Positions 13,355 to 23,993 of a stretch of 64,000 bases of DNA are shown here, piece by piece (the stretch's first letter is position 1; each line of letters opens with the position of its first letter). The stretch spans positions 12,755,001 to 12,819,000 of the forward strand of contig JAMJFZ010001258.1 of the NCBI GenBank assembly GCA_026225945.1, in the 5' to 3' direction. The position numbers and the translations under genes were made by a program. Under the pieces are notes generated by a model that had not been told where the DNA came from, did no database searches, and saw only the letters and a list, made by a program, of their open reading frames with translations. The DNA comes from Cricetomys ansorgei. Its lineage: Eukaryota; Chordata; Mammalia; Rodentia; Nesomyidae.

Positions 13355-13455
13355 TCTAGGGCCACTTTCCAGATGAAGAAATTGCTACATTTTCTTAGTT
13401 AGAAGTAGCAGGGCTGGGATTTGATCCCTGACAGTATGTAGTTCGAGAGCCTTTG
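13355..13455 (-). mobile_element. MIR remnant
   Basis: CCAGATGAAGAAATTGCTAC and AGCAGGGCTGGGATTTGATC match the reverse MIR core. Confidence 0.5.
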
Positions 13456-14834
13456 ATTGAGTGGTCTCTATCTGCACTTCTGTCGTGTTCCCCTCTCTGC
13501 CTGCAAATGCTTGACAGATGAAGCACCTTCTCAGTACTTCCCCGTGACATTGACCTGCCCAGCTCCATCAGAGCCCCGTGGGCTTGACAGACCCCAGCTG
13601 GTTCATCCAGTGAGGTGGGCGGCCCACTTGGAGAGAGGTGGCAGCAGCCCAGCTCCTGTCTCCTTGCCATGGGCTCCACAGAGCCTTCCAAATGGTGATG
13701 TAGCTCGTCTGTGCTCATGGTCTTGGAATCCAGGCACCCTGGGAAGGTTCTGGGGCCCTGGGGCCTCCAGGCCCCATATGGGGGAAGGGAGTGGGCCTTG
13801 GACAACAGACTAGGGTGAGTGCCAAGGGTAGAACCAGGTGAGTGGGTCAGCAGGGCAGGGACTGTGGGTGAACACAGGAGGGACTGGGGAGCCTTTGACA
13901 GGCTCCAAAGCCTCCCTGTTTTCTTTGGATGGTGGAGGCCACATGCTGAGAATTGGAGTGTGTCTTGGCAAGAGGATGCAGTGACAGAGCCTTCTGACCA
14001 GGGGAGGCCTGGCCTAGGGAGGCTGGCCTTTCGCTGTTCTTAAAGGCACAGCATGCATGAGTGGGCTACATTTCCTGTTCCTCTGGTCCCTCTAGAGAGA
14101 TGCCCTGGATCTGTGTGAGGCCATAGGAAGGAAATCAAGCTGAGGCCAGGGCCTTAGGGCCTGGCTGTGGCCAGATGGGGAGTGCTGGTGACGTGTGCCG
14201 GACAGTTCTTCCCTCCTCTCCGCACCTCCTGACTCTTGCCATTCGCCATTATGCTCACTGATCCTCGCTCTGCCACCTTCTCCAAGCCTGCAGCAGGTTA
14301 GGGTACTGCTTGAAGATTCTGGTAGCGTGGGCTTCTGACCCCACCCAAATCCAAACCATCAAGACCCAACATGTCTGCAACTTCTTCAGCGCCTGGCTCC
14401 ACAGCATAGCCATTCTTCCCTGGGTATGGAAGCCTTGGGAGGCCTGGGTTAGAGGTAGTGCCACACACGAACTCAGCTCTGAAGCGAGTGGTGTTGGCTC
14501 ATGTGGGAGAGAGTCGGGATGCTGTATTGGAAGCATGTGGTACAAAAGGAAGGGCTTGAGGCTCACCTGAAGGTTGCTAGGTTTCTCAAATCCCAAAACT
14601 GGAGTTGCAGCCTGTCTCAGAATCCTGGTTTGGGACCAAGAGGCTGACTCCAGGGCCAGAGCAAAGAGGACAGGCCGCTCTCTGGCCTCACAGCTGTGCG
14701 CCCTGCTTGGCTTGACGGGGAAGGAGAACCTCCAAGTGTGTTCTTGGGGGTGGTGTCTCTTTCACTGGAACAGTGCCCGGCGCATACCAGGTGACTGACA
14801 ATACTGCGTCCTGAATTGAGGGGACCACCCCCAC

Positions 14835-14925
14835 CCCCCAGATAGTTATTATCCTGGTGTGCCAGCAAGGCTCAGTGAGGGCCAGTGGCCCAGTTAGGAA
14901 GTGGGGAAGCCAGGATCCAAACTGG
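14835..14925 (-). mobile_element. MIR remnant
   Basis: AAGGCTCAGTGAGGGCCAGT and GGGGAAGCCAGGATCCAAAC resemble reverse MIR. Confidence 0.5.
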
Positions 14926-15142
14926 GCCCATTCCCAGGGTAAGCAGAGCCAGAAGAGTGGGGAGAGTCGGGGCCTCAAGGAGGACACATCTCAACATCTG
15001 GAAGGATCCGGAGGATTTCAGAAGGAGAGGAAGGAGTAGGGTCTCCCCTCCCCCATCATCTGCTTTTGTCCTAGGCAGAGCGGTTGACCTCAGAGGACTT
15101 TATTAACATCCTAATTGTATACAGCTGGCCTCACTCTGGCCC

Positions 15143-15156
15143 TAATGAGCTCATTA
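15143..15156. promoter_or_regulatory. palindromic homeodomain motif
   Basis: TAATGAGCTCATTA is a perfect 14-bp palindrome with inverted TAAT cores. A CTAATTG core (15111-15117) and TATTAAC lie just upstream. Candidate homeodomain cluster. Confidence 0.25.
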
Positions 15157-16074
15157 TCCTCCCTACTTAAGGAGGCCATTGTGGCCTGGTCACCCTGGGG
15201 ACAGCAGTGGCCTGGGAGTGCCCATCACTTCCTGCTACCACCCCACCCCACCCCCAGCCAGCAGCCCCCTCCTGGAGTGGCTCAGGCCCCAGCTGCTCTC
15301 AAACTGCCCATCTTCCTACACCCCTTTCTTTCCTTCTGGTCTTCTCTGTCTCTCTTTTTCTCTGTCTAGCCCTGCCTCCATGTGCCAACATCGGAAGACT
15401 CCGTTAAAATTCAGTCCCAGAAACTGTCCAGGCAGGTAGACTCTTAGCTCACAGGTGAGTGGTCACCAGAGAGTACCTGTGGCCCCAGGTGGAGCATCTG
15501 GCTCTGTACCCTGAGCAGCCCCCTTCCTGAGGCAGGACCTTGACTGTGCTTTCTACATCCTCACCCTTAGCTGAACGTGCTGGGCACGCCCTTGGCTCTC
15601 TGTCTCTCTCCTTGGCACTTGGACCAGATAAAGGGGGTGGTTCTTGAGGCCTGCGGAGCAGGGCTGCCAGGGAATGGTGGGATGTTGGTGCTCCTGTGGG
15701 CTTTGCTTCCTGGGAAGGACCCTGGGGAAGGAGGAAGAACAGGGCGGCTGCGGGAGTTTGCTCTTTTGGATCACTCTCCAGCCTGAGGCTGTGACCCTGC
15801 ATGTCACATGACTGCAAGGTGCTCTCTCGGGACTCTCTAAAACAAATCCCTCTGCAGCTTTCCATTCAGCTACATAGCACGGGAGCCCCTAACCCACCCC
15901 TGTGGGCCCTCTAGGTGGAATAGCTACCCTGCTGTGTGGAGAGCACACTGACCCACCCATTGTAGGGTACTGATGCTTAGTGATCAACAACCACACTGGG
16001 ATTAACCCAGCCCAGCCAGCGATGTCTTCTCCGATTGTCCTCTTCAACCTTGGGGAATGGGTCACTAGTTACTC

Positions 16075-16165
16075 TGCTATCAGAAGGAAGGCTGAGACTC
16101 AGAAAGGCTCAGTAGCCTGCCAAGGTCACACAGCTAGGATATATTAAGCCAGGATAACATAAGTG
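16075..16165 (-). mobile_element. MIR remnant
   Basis: GCTGAGACTCAGAAAGGCTC and CCAAGGTCACACAGCTAGGA are a clear reverse MIR core. Confidence 0.65.
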
Positions 16166-19100
16166 CCAGTGTTCAGGGCCCAGTGTGTCAGGGAGTCACC
16201 TGTAACCTCGCGTATGAAACAAGCACGCTTCTTCTGTAGTGGCTAAGGCTCTCTCTGGCTGAACTCTGTAGTTCAGCCTTCCTCGTCTCTAAAGTGGGGA
16301 ACTCCGTGACAGTGAACTTATTTCTCAACGTCAGGAAGAGTAAGTAAAGTGGCCTGTGTCAGGATATGAACATTCTTACTGTGCTTGGCTGTAGTTGTAT
16401 GATGTATGCAGATGAAGACCTCCCTCCTTTCCCATATGGACATGGACCCACATGGATAGGTACACATGCATAACATGCCACCCCCAAGGTACCCATGTCC
16501 ATTCACCCATGCACACAGAGACACTGCAGGAAAGATGCGTGCGTTGTGATTGCAGCTGGAAAGCCCGCAGGATGCTGGGCCTCGTACCAGTTGGCCATAC
16601 GCAGAGGTTTGGGTCCTGTCTGTTCCTCAGGAGAACAGCAGTGACGTTGTTGGTCAGGAGCCTCAGTTATAGAAACTGATGTCTGAGTCGGTGGCATCTA
16701 GGTGAGGCCTACCAGCAGCCAGGGGTATGGGAGCAAGCCTAGGGCGTCTTTCCAAGAACCCCAGATGTGCGTCTCGAGCCATGGTCCTCAGGAGCACGGA
16801 GCTAGGTGGACACCTCTGCCCACGTTCACCCACACCCACTAGGCAATGTTTCAGCCTGCTCCTCGTGGTTTGGTGGAGGTGCCCACAGCTGAGCCAGTGT
16901 TAGGCTTTTCTCTACAGCCGTCATCTCACCTGGCACCAGTGAGACTTGGAAGCTCCCCTGCCCAGTCCTGCGACTGTTGGGGCTGGAGTAGAAGGCTAGG
17001 CTAGAGTTCCTAGGCAGTGCTAGCCAGTAGGCTGTAAGGATAATGACAGTCTCCAGCAAGAGAATGAAGTCTTAAGTTGATGTCTAAGGGAGTAGTAGTA
17101 GATATGGTCGGGTGTGGTCGGACACTATGGAAATTTCTGGAATGTTGCATTTTAAAGAGGGCACCTAGAGACAGTGTGAGGTACCCAGAAATCTAGTGAT
17201 GATCTGCCCGCTGGCTACCACTGTCATTCATTTGGCTTCTTAGCAAGTCTTGTCTAGCCCCCATACCTAGTACCAAAGCCTGTGCAGCAGAGGTAGGCCA
17301 GAGAGCCAGGCCTGCCCCTGTGCCCAGGAACTTCCTCCATCTATGTTCCTGGCTCCACAGGAAAGGAGGCAGCAAGGAAGAGTGCCCATAAGGGAGATTA
17401 GGGGGAGGATATAAGACCTCCAAGGGAGAAGGGCCCTGACTCCTGGGGCCCTTGAGACAAGCAGAAAGGTCCACCAGGAAGTAGAGGGTAGGAACAAGAA
17501 CTTGGTAGACTGAGGGACCTGCCTCCTGGAAGTTCTGATACAGACTGCATGGGACTGATGAGGACAGTACGCCTAGGAAAGTCTGGGTTCTAGGCCTCGC
17601 GTTCAGGAAAGACATCACCCTTGGCATCCCCACAAGCCCTCTGCCTACAGAAGGGGCATGCATCCTTAGCTCCTGCCCAGGCTGACTTTGGAGCCCAGTT
17701 CCTGAAGTAAACAGAAGGGTAGAAAGATAAGCACCCAGCGTCCACCAAGTCTTGAGAAAGTTGCTTTGGAGGATGGCGTTGGCAGGAGGGACACCGTGGC
17801 ACAGGAGAACGTTGGTCATGAAGGGATCTTGACAAATCCTTACCAAGATGCCTGCTTTTAACTGTTTCTTCAAAGTGCATCTCTTGTTGTTCAATGGCAA
17901 TAAAATCCCTGGCCCCAGTCCAGATCCGTCTCCGAGAAATCCACTCCCAGAAAGAGGGTTCCCACGAAGGCCAGGCTCACACTTTTGTGGCCTGCCGGAC
18001 ATTGACAGCATCGATGAATGGGCCTCTGGGGTCAGCGAGAGAAGGGTCCAGTGAGATGTGAGCACCACCATGGTGCTCTCAGTGTTAGAACCTGGGGCTG
18101 GGAATACAGGCGTGAGCTCTGGCTCTCAAGAGCCTCTTTGAAAGTGTCCCCAAGTTGGGTGCTGTGGCAGCTACCCCATGAATCCTGGCAAGCAAGGTTG
18201 ATACTCAAGCCCCTGTGGTGTTTCACCCACCTGAATTTAGCAGAGGAGGGAGGAAGGATCTCAAGCCTGGGGTCAAGGAGCAGTTGCTAAGCATGCTGTT
18301 CATGGCTACCTCCCTGCTCCTCTCCATGAGTGACAGGGTCCTTTGACACCTGCTAGCTTTTTCTGCAGAGAGCAGACAGAGAAACCTCTTTGAACATCAA
18401 AATGAAGACAGAGCCTGGCACCTCTTGACCAGGTCGTGGTGCTCAGGGGCCTTCCTGGTTCAAGAGAAGAGCTCTGTGAATGCTCAGTCTTCTCCGGCCA
18501 CTGACAGCGTGAGCACAAGCCTCGTTCATTGCCCAAATGTCAGAACATTCAAAGTAAAAGCAGAGCATGAGTGGGGACCTCCAGTCTGACCTTGGCCTCA
18601 AAGTGAGCATCTGTCTCCCACTGTCACGGGTTCTCAGGGTGCCGAAGGCCCATCCCTGTCCTGTCAGCCACAGGATATGAACCACCTGGAACCAGTCTCT
18701 TTCCCCAGAAGCTGAGTCTGGTTGCCTAGTGCCCTGACAGCTACCTCCACCCCCAGAGGCAGGGAATGCTAGTGGGTATTATAGAGGATTACTAGCCTCT
18801 GGTCTGCCTGTGTCTAGCACCCCACCCCCACAAGTGGGTACCAATTTACTTCCCCATCCTGAATTGTTCAGTGGCCTCAACTTCTCTCTCATAAGAAGTC
18901 AAGCCTCCTTTCTGCCTTAACCCAGAGACCCATCATCGTTCAGATCATTCCCAGCTGCCTTCTCTGGTCCAAGTGATGGTCCTGATTCAGGAGGCCTTCA
19001 GGCCTCCGAGAAGAAGGTTTAGATGAGGAGTCCCCTGGAGGTTGCCCGTGTGGCCTGGTCCTGCCGCCACCGCACAGTGCAGAGGGTGGGCCCAATACTC

Positions 19101-20272
19101 AGGCCATAGTCAAGGCCATGTAGTTGTTCTGTGCCACAGGGAAGGAGCCTCCTGCTGCCCTTTTTCAGCCCTGGAAGAATTGCACACTGTGAGCGATGTC
19201 AGGCATCCAGCAAGGGCCCTAGATCGTGGGGTCTGGGCTAGAGAATTTTGCCTGCCCTGTCTGTGGCAGAGGAAGCTGAGACCCCAGAGCTTTAAGCAGA
19301 GTATTGTGGAACCTTCTAGAAAAGTGGAGATAGCCCACAGACTCTTGAGAGACCCAGTGACGGCCTAGCTTAAGACCTAGGAAATGACCCTGGCTCTAAG
19401 GCCTGCCAACTGTGATGAACTGTTGGTTGTCCTCTCTGTTGTTTTCCTGTCCACCTTCCCAGGCCAAGCCCAGCTCAGGGATGCCTAGGACTACCGCCTC
19501 TGTGTCTTCTCAGAGAAACACACAGAGGAACCCTGGAGGCTCTGAACTGGACCCAGAGAGTCTGCCTTGAAAACGGAGACTTGGTGCCAGATTATGTGGA
19601 GGGCAAAGGAGAGAAGGGAGGGAGATGGGGACATGGACCCCCAGTAGGGGTATGAAGACAGCCAGGGGTCCCAAGACCTGGGGCTTCCGATGTTTTATCC
19701 CGTGACTGACTGCTGAATGAATGGACAAGTGAATGAACAAGAACTATGAATGAGCCTTTGTCGTGTGGCCCCGGGGTTCAGAGGTCACGTGAGGATGCAG
19801 TGCCCACTCACTATGATTGCAGTGTCAACATGCTTCAAGGGCAGCTGTGAGTAGCTGAAGCACCATTGACTTGTGCTAGGGACAGAGAAACCGCTGTCGG
19901 TCTCTGTGAGGCAGCCATGCCTTTCAAAGCCAGAGGCCGCCCCACTCCAGTGTGCCAGTAGCAAGGCTGATGGGAAGAAAGGTTGGGGGGGGCAGAACAT
20001 AAACAGAACTCACTTCACCTTTGTGGTGCATTCCACTGGGGGGTGGGGGTGGGGTGTCAGACAGTGGCTGGAGGTCTCTCGGGCCCTCTTCTCCTGAGGA
20101 ATATTTGTCCTTTCTGCTGTAGTGGCTCAAGGCATTTCCCAGGTACCCAGGTGGTCTGGCTTGGTCAGTGCCTTGCCTCTGGCCACTCCTGCCCTCCATG
20201 TCCTGGCCTCAGCCGCCTGCCTTCACCATCCTGAAGGCATTCACAGCCTGTTCTCTCTCGTTCCCTTTGCAG

Positions 20273-20386
20273 GCTGGTGGTTTGTGAGCACATCTGAAGA
20301 GCAAGGTTGGGTCCCTGCCACCTACTTGGAGGCCCAGAATGGCACACGAGATGACTCGGACATCAACACCTCCAAGACCGGGGAAG
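20273..20386 (+). CDS. Sh3pxd2a: Sh3pxd2a exon: C-terminal half of SH3-1 and start of linker
   Basis: Internal coding exon of the Tks5 scaffold, a Src substrate that organises podosomes and invadopodia. A pyrimidine tract ending in CAG precedes it and GTGAGA follows. With one base from the previous exon it reads [20 protein letters not shown], the second half of an SH3 fold: the WW pair, the GWVPATYL strand and a conserved Tyr of the ligand groove. An acidic linker follows ([16 protein letters not shown]). The exon is 114 bp, enters with two bases of a Gly codon and leaves one base into a Glu codon, so it joins in frame to either 23910 or 28519. In this family SH3-1 and SH3-2 form a tandem pair like that of p47phox. 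The first half of SH3-1 and the PX domain lie upstream of the window. Confidence 0.96.
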
Positions 20387-21595
20387 GTGAGAGTCCGTGG
20401 GGCCTAGGAGGGTAGTCAGGAGGGACTGGAGGGTTTTCCAGGGGCCAGCCCCTCCTGGACACAGCTCCCCGACTCTTCTCCCTAAGCCACCTGAATCCCC
20501 ACGGTGGGTTGGATATTACCCTTCCTTTGGGATTCATTCACTGAAACCAACCCACACAGTCATCTCATACCCTGGCTTGTCTCTGTCAGCCCCCCTGTGG
20601 GGCTCAGAACAGTGAAGATTCTCTTGGGTTATGGACCTCACATTTTGGCAGCTTTGACGTAGAGAACAGGCCTAGGGCTGAAAACTGCCAGAAAGTTCTC
20701 TCCCAGAAACCCTGGGTTTCTCTCAAACGCCACAGAGACCTGCCTCAACCCCCAACTCCACACTAGGCTTCCTGCCGCTAAGATGACCCCAAATGGTCAG
20801 GTGGGTAAGCCCTGCTCTGGACGCTGCCAGCTGCAGTGGTACAGAACCAGGCTGGCGGTGGGCCACCTCAGCTTCCCAGAAACTAGAGTGCTGAGGCTCC
20901 CACACAGTCACTCTCTCTGGCTGGCTCTGGTTCTGGCTCCTCCAGAGTCTTCTGGATGTTTCTCCATGCCTTTCACACAGACTGCCTCTACCCTCTGAGC
21001 CAGCAGTAGCCCAATAAGCCTGAGCCACCCCAGGTCCCAACTCCCTGCTCCTTCCAAATGCCTTCCAAATCTTCGGTGGCCTGGCAGCAGGAATCCTTTC
21101 CCTAACGGTCAGTCAGTAGGAAAGATCCAGATGGCCGTGTCTGAAGGCCGGAGAGCTGTAGGGCTGCCACCCACAGCTCGAGCCTGTTCCTCCCTCCCCC
21201 ACCTCCCTGCTGCCCAGGCCAAAATAAGCAGCTCCCCAAAGGCCAGATCCTTAATCATCCTTCCCCAAGATGTCGCTTACTCTGGTGGTTGGGGCCCTAC
21301 CCTTCTGGTATATCAGTCAGTGCCTTTCTTCAGCCCTGCGATTAGAGGAGGGACCGCACTACACGGCCACCCCGTAACAGGGCTCCAATTCGTAGGTCCC
21401 CTTGGAATGAGCTGGGAATTCAGACTGAGCTGTGCCCTCCCTGAGTCCTCCAGCCTAAGTCTGACTCTATTCTGGTTCTGTTGTCCCTCTGACAACAGTC
21501 AGTCTGCAATCCCCAGACCTCATCGGTGGCCAGCCTAGTAACCTATTCTTCAAGGCCTGCCCAGCTACTCAGTAACAGCAGCTCTCTGGGAGTGA

Positions 21596-21720
21596 CGATA
21601 AATGCCTGCAATCCCAACTCTTGAGGGATGGAGGCAGAAGATCAAGAGTTCAAGGCTAGCCTGGGCTACACGAGACCCTGTTTCAAAAGAATAACAATTA
21701 AATAATAAATAACAAATAAA
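21596..21720 (+). mobile_element. B1-type SINE
   Basis: TGCCTGCAATCCCAACTCTT, AGAGTTCAAGGCTAGCCTGG and GAGACCCTGTTTCAAAAGAA match B1, with an A/T-rich tail. Confidence 0.75.
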
Positions 21721-22084
21721 ACCAGTCAAAAGGCCCCATGCCAGGCCAGGAGCAAACCCTCATTACCCGCCTTGAGAAAGACATATGTCGTATTTCCAAT
21801 TGCAAGAACAGAAGCTCCAGGGGTATAAGTCACGTGACTGTCCTCATCAGGCTTGGGTGCAGGTGGCCTCACTCCTGCGTCATATGTTCTGTGAAGCATC
21901 TGCTCCGTGAGGAAGGAAGGCCTCTCTGGGCTTGTCGGCGAGAGTGACAGAAGAGGCCACGGCAGGAAGGGCAGAGCAGAGACACAGGGTAGCAATCGAG
22001 GCCCAGATGGAACCAGCCCAGGGTAGGACAGAGCTCAGCAGGCCTGGTTAGAATAGCGTGGGTACTCTGCATGGAACAAGTGGT

Positions 22085-22460
22085 AACTGACTGTTCTAGT
22101 GACGTTCCTGTCGCAGCGATGAACACCATGACCAATAGCAAGCTGGGAAGCGGAGGGGTTCCTTCTCTTCCGGGTTATAGTCCATCGCTAAAGGGAGCCA
22201 AGGCAGGAGCTTGAAGCAGAAACCACAGAGGAAACACTGCTTACTGGTTTCATCCCTAGGCTCTGCTCAGCTAGCTTTCTTAAACAGCCCGGGACTCCCT
22301 GCCTAGGGGCACTGCCCACAGTGGGCTGGGCCCTCCTATGTCAATTAACAGCCAAGAAAATACCCCACGATGGCTACTGTCCAATCTGTTAGAAGCAATC
22401 TCCTAATTGAGACTCCCTCGGATAACTCTGGGTTGTGTCAAGTTGACAGCTGAAGTTACA
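22085..22460. mobile_element. rodent interspersed repeat (family not assigned)
   Basis: The block from GCAGCGATGAACACCATGAC to GATAACTCTGGGTTGTGTCA and AAGTTGACA is a common rodent interspersed sequence ending in TGTCAAGTTGACA. I recognise it as dispersed but cannot name the family safely. Confidence 0.55.
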
Positions 22461-22497
22461 GGACAGGTTGTGGAAGACTCTGACGCTGATGGATTAG

Positions 22498-22512
22498 CAA
22501 CTAGGGGGCAGC
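22498..22512 (+). promoter_or_regulatory. CTCF-like core motif
   Basis: CAACTAGGGGGCAGC matches 14 of 15 positions of the CTCF core CCASYAGRKGGCRSY. It lies between an interspersed repeat and a B2 element. Confidence 0.35.
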
Positions 22513-22748
22513 CAGGGCAACACCTGTGTTCACAGGCGTGCATACATGACTGCACCTGCACAGCGAGGCTGCCGCTGCTCTGCGCGCCTCTGGCGGTGTG
22601 TGTGTGCCAGCACGCCTCTGGACACATTTTAAGAATCTCTTGCCCAGATCTACAGAGCCTTCTTAGGGCACTGGAGGAACTGTGGGAGGGTCTGGCCTGG
22701 AGCCCACACTCTTAGCCTGTTGCCTAGGCCTCTAGGAAGTATTTTGCA

Positions 22749-22947
22749 TGGCTCCAGAGATGCCTCAGTGGTTAGGAACATTAGCTGCTCTTCCAGAAGA
22801 CCTGGGTTCAATTCCCAGTACCCACATGGCATCTCACAATCATCTCAACTCCAGGTCCAGGGTATCCTACGCCCTCTTCTGATGTCTGTGGGCATGCATT
22901 GCATGCACATAAAATAAAAATAAAATCCTTTAAAAAAAAAAAAAAGA
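22749..22947 (+). mobile_element. B2 SINE, full length with poly(A)
   Basis: Starts with TGGCTCCAGAGATGCCTCAG and includes GCTGCTCTTCCAGAAGACCT, CTCTTCTGATGTCTGTGGGC, AATAAAAATAAAATCC and a 3' poly(A). A good match, so relatively young. Confidence 0.9.
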
Positions 22948-23279
22948 AGAGAGAGAAAGAGGGGCTGTGCGGGCAAACATTCCCAGAAGGTTTTACTGGA
23001 GTCTGGCCCAGGTGTGTATATGAATACTGTTTCTTTGACTCTCTCTACCAGCCAGCCACTCTCCCCAAGACTAGGCAGTCTGGCAGCTTCCTTTGGTGCT
23101 AGGAGGTGAGGCAAGCAGACACCCTGGGGGTGCATAGGAGCTAGTGCTCCCTTGCAGTGGGGAAGGAGGGGCCATGCAAATCAGCCTCGAGCATCAGGAA
23201 GCTGGGGAGGTGTGGTCTCTGTCATCAGAGACATAAAAGGGTAGTGTACTAGGACAGGGCTTTGCCTGTAGCATCTGCC

Positions 23280-23450
23280 CAGGAGCACTTCATTCAGCAA
23301 ACCCTTCCTGGGCCAATACTTGGCATTGTATAAGGCCCTGGGGACACAGATGTAAGGCAAAGTCATGGCCCTCAACAGATCCCACCTAGTGGGGACAAAG
23401 AAGAAAGCATAGCTGTACATCACCCCAGAGTGGGGGGAGCTCTGACCCAG
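23280..23450. mobile_element. ancient L2/MIR-like remnant
   Basis: TTCATTCAGCAAACCCTTCC, AAGGCCCTGGGGACACAGAT and GGCCCTCAACAGATCC follow the pattern of old mammalian interspersed repeats. Confidence 0.4.
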
Positions 23451-23909
23451 CAAGGAAGGAGCCCCCTGTTTCCCCTGGTCACTCTTCCTTTCCTCACATG
23501 GTGCCTGGCCACGGAGACAAGTTGACAGTCATATTTGGTGAGTGGGTAGCAACACTGTCTAGTGCACAGGGGAGCAATTGATCTCTGGGGCTGCAACTGA
23601 GGGGCTTCCCATCTCTAAGCGGGCAGGACCCTTCAGTCCACTCCTGGATTTGGGGGTAGAAGCTGAGGAGCTTGGTTCAATGTGCCTCTCCATGCTGACG
23701 GTGGTGCCACCTGTGAGGTCATTCCTCATCCGGCTAGGGTGTGCCCCTAGGTTCAGTCTGGTCCGGTCTAAGCAACGGTAACCCAGCAGTGTGGACACCT
23801 CCCCCTCTCCTCCCCTCCACCACCCCCTCTCATCCTCATCCTCATCTCCATTCTCTCCACCGGTTTGGTTCGTGTGGGCCGTGGGCTCCATCACCATCTC
23901 TCACGCCAG

Positions 23910-23993
23910 TGTCCAAGAGACGCAAAGCCCACCTGCGGCGCCTGGATCGCCGGTGGACCCTGGGCGGGATGGTCAACAGGCAGCACAGCCGAG
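23910..23993 (+). CDS. Sh3pxd2a: Sh3pxd2a 84-bp cassette exon (basic 28-residue insert)
   Basis: The acceptor is CACGCCAG and the donor is GAG|GTGACC. The exon completes a Val codon (G + TG), reads SKRRKAHLRRLDRRWTLGGM then VNRQHSR, and ends one base into a Glu codon completed by AA at 28519. Length 84 bp and phase 1 at both ends mean that skipping keeps the frame: with it the join is GE-V..HSR-EEK, without it GE-EEK. Human SH3PXD2A has a known isoform difference of 28 residues between SH3-1 and SH3-2, and this exon fits it. The peptide is strongly basic (KRRK, HLRRLDRR). It would lengthen the linker of the SH3-1/SH3-2 tandem, which could change autoinhibition or lipid or protein contacts (inference). 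The donor lacks the usual G at +5, as expected of a regulated exon. Confidence 0.93.

Larger units (their letters stand above)
1..20272 (+). other. Sh3pxd2a: Sh3pxd2a intron (5' part of window)
   Basis: No exon was recognised in the first 20.3 kb. The exon that should precede 20273 must encode the first half of SH3-1 and end one base into a Gly codon; no such segment with splice sites was seen here, so the region is read as intron, assuming the usual transcript. It holds MIR, B4, B2/B3 and B1 repeats (listed separately), G/C-rich and AT-rich stretches, and a few motif clusters (5850, 9361, 15143). Genes of this family also make short isoforms lacking the PX domain from an internal promoter; whether such a promoter lies here cannot be settled from sequence. 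A 292-codon minus-strand ORF at 17193-18071 is discussed as a finding. Confidence 0.8.
20387..23909 (+). other. Sh3pxd2a: Sh3pxd2a intron
   Basis: Intron between the SH3-1 exon and the cassette exon. It contains a B1 (21596-21720), a rodent interspersed repeat ending in TGTCAAGTTGACA (22085-22460), a CTCF-like motif (22498), a full-length B2 (22749-22947) and an L2-like remnant (23280-23450). No exon-like segment was seen in the rest. Confidence 0.85.
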
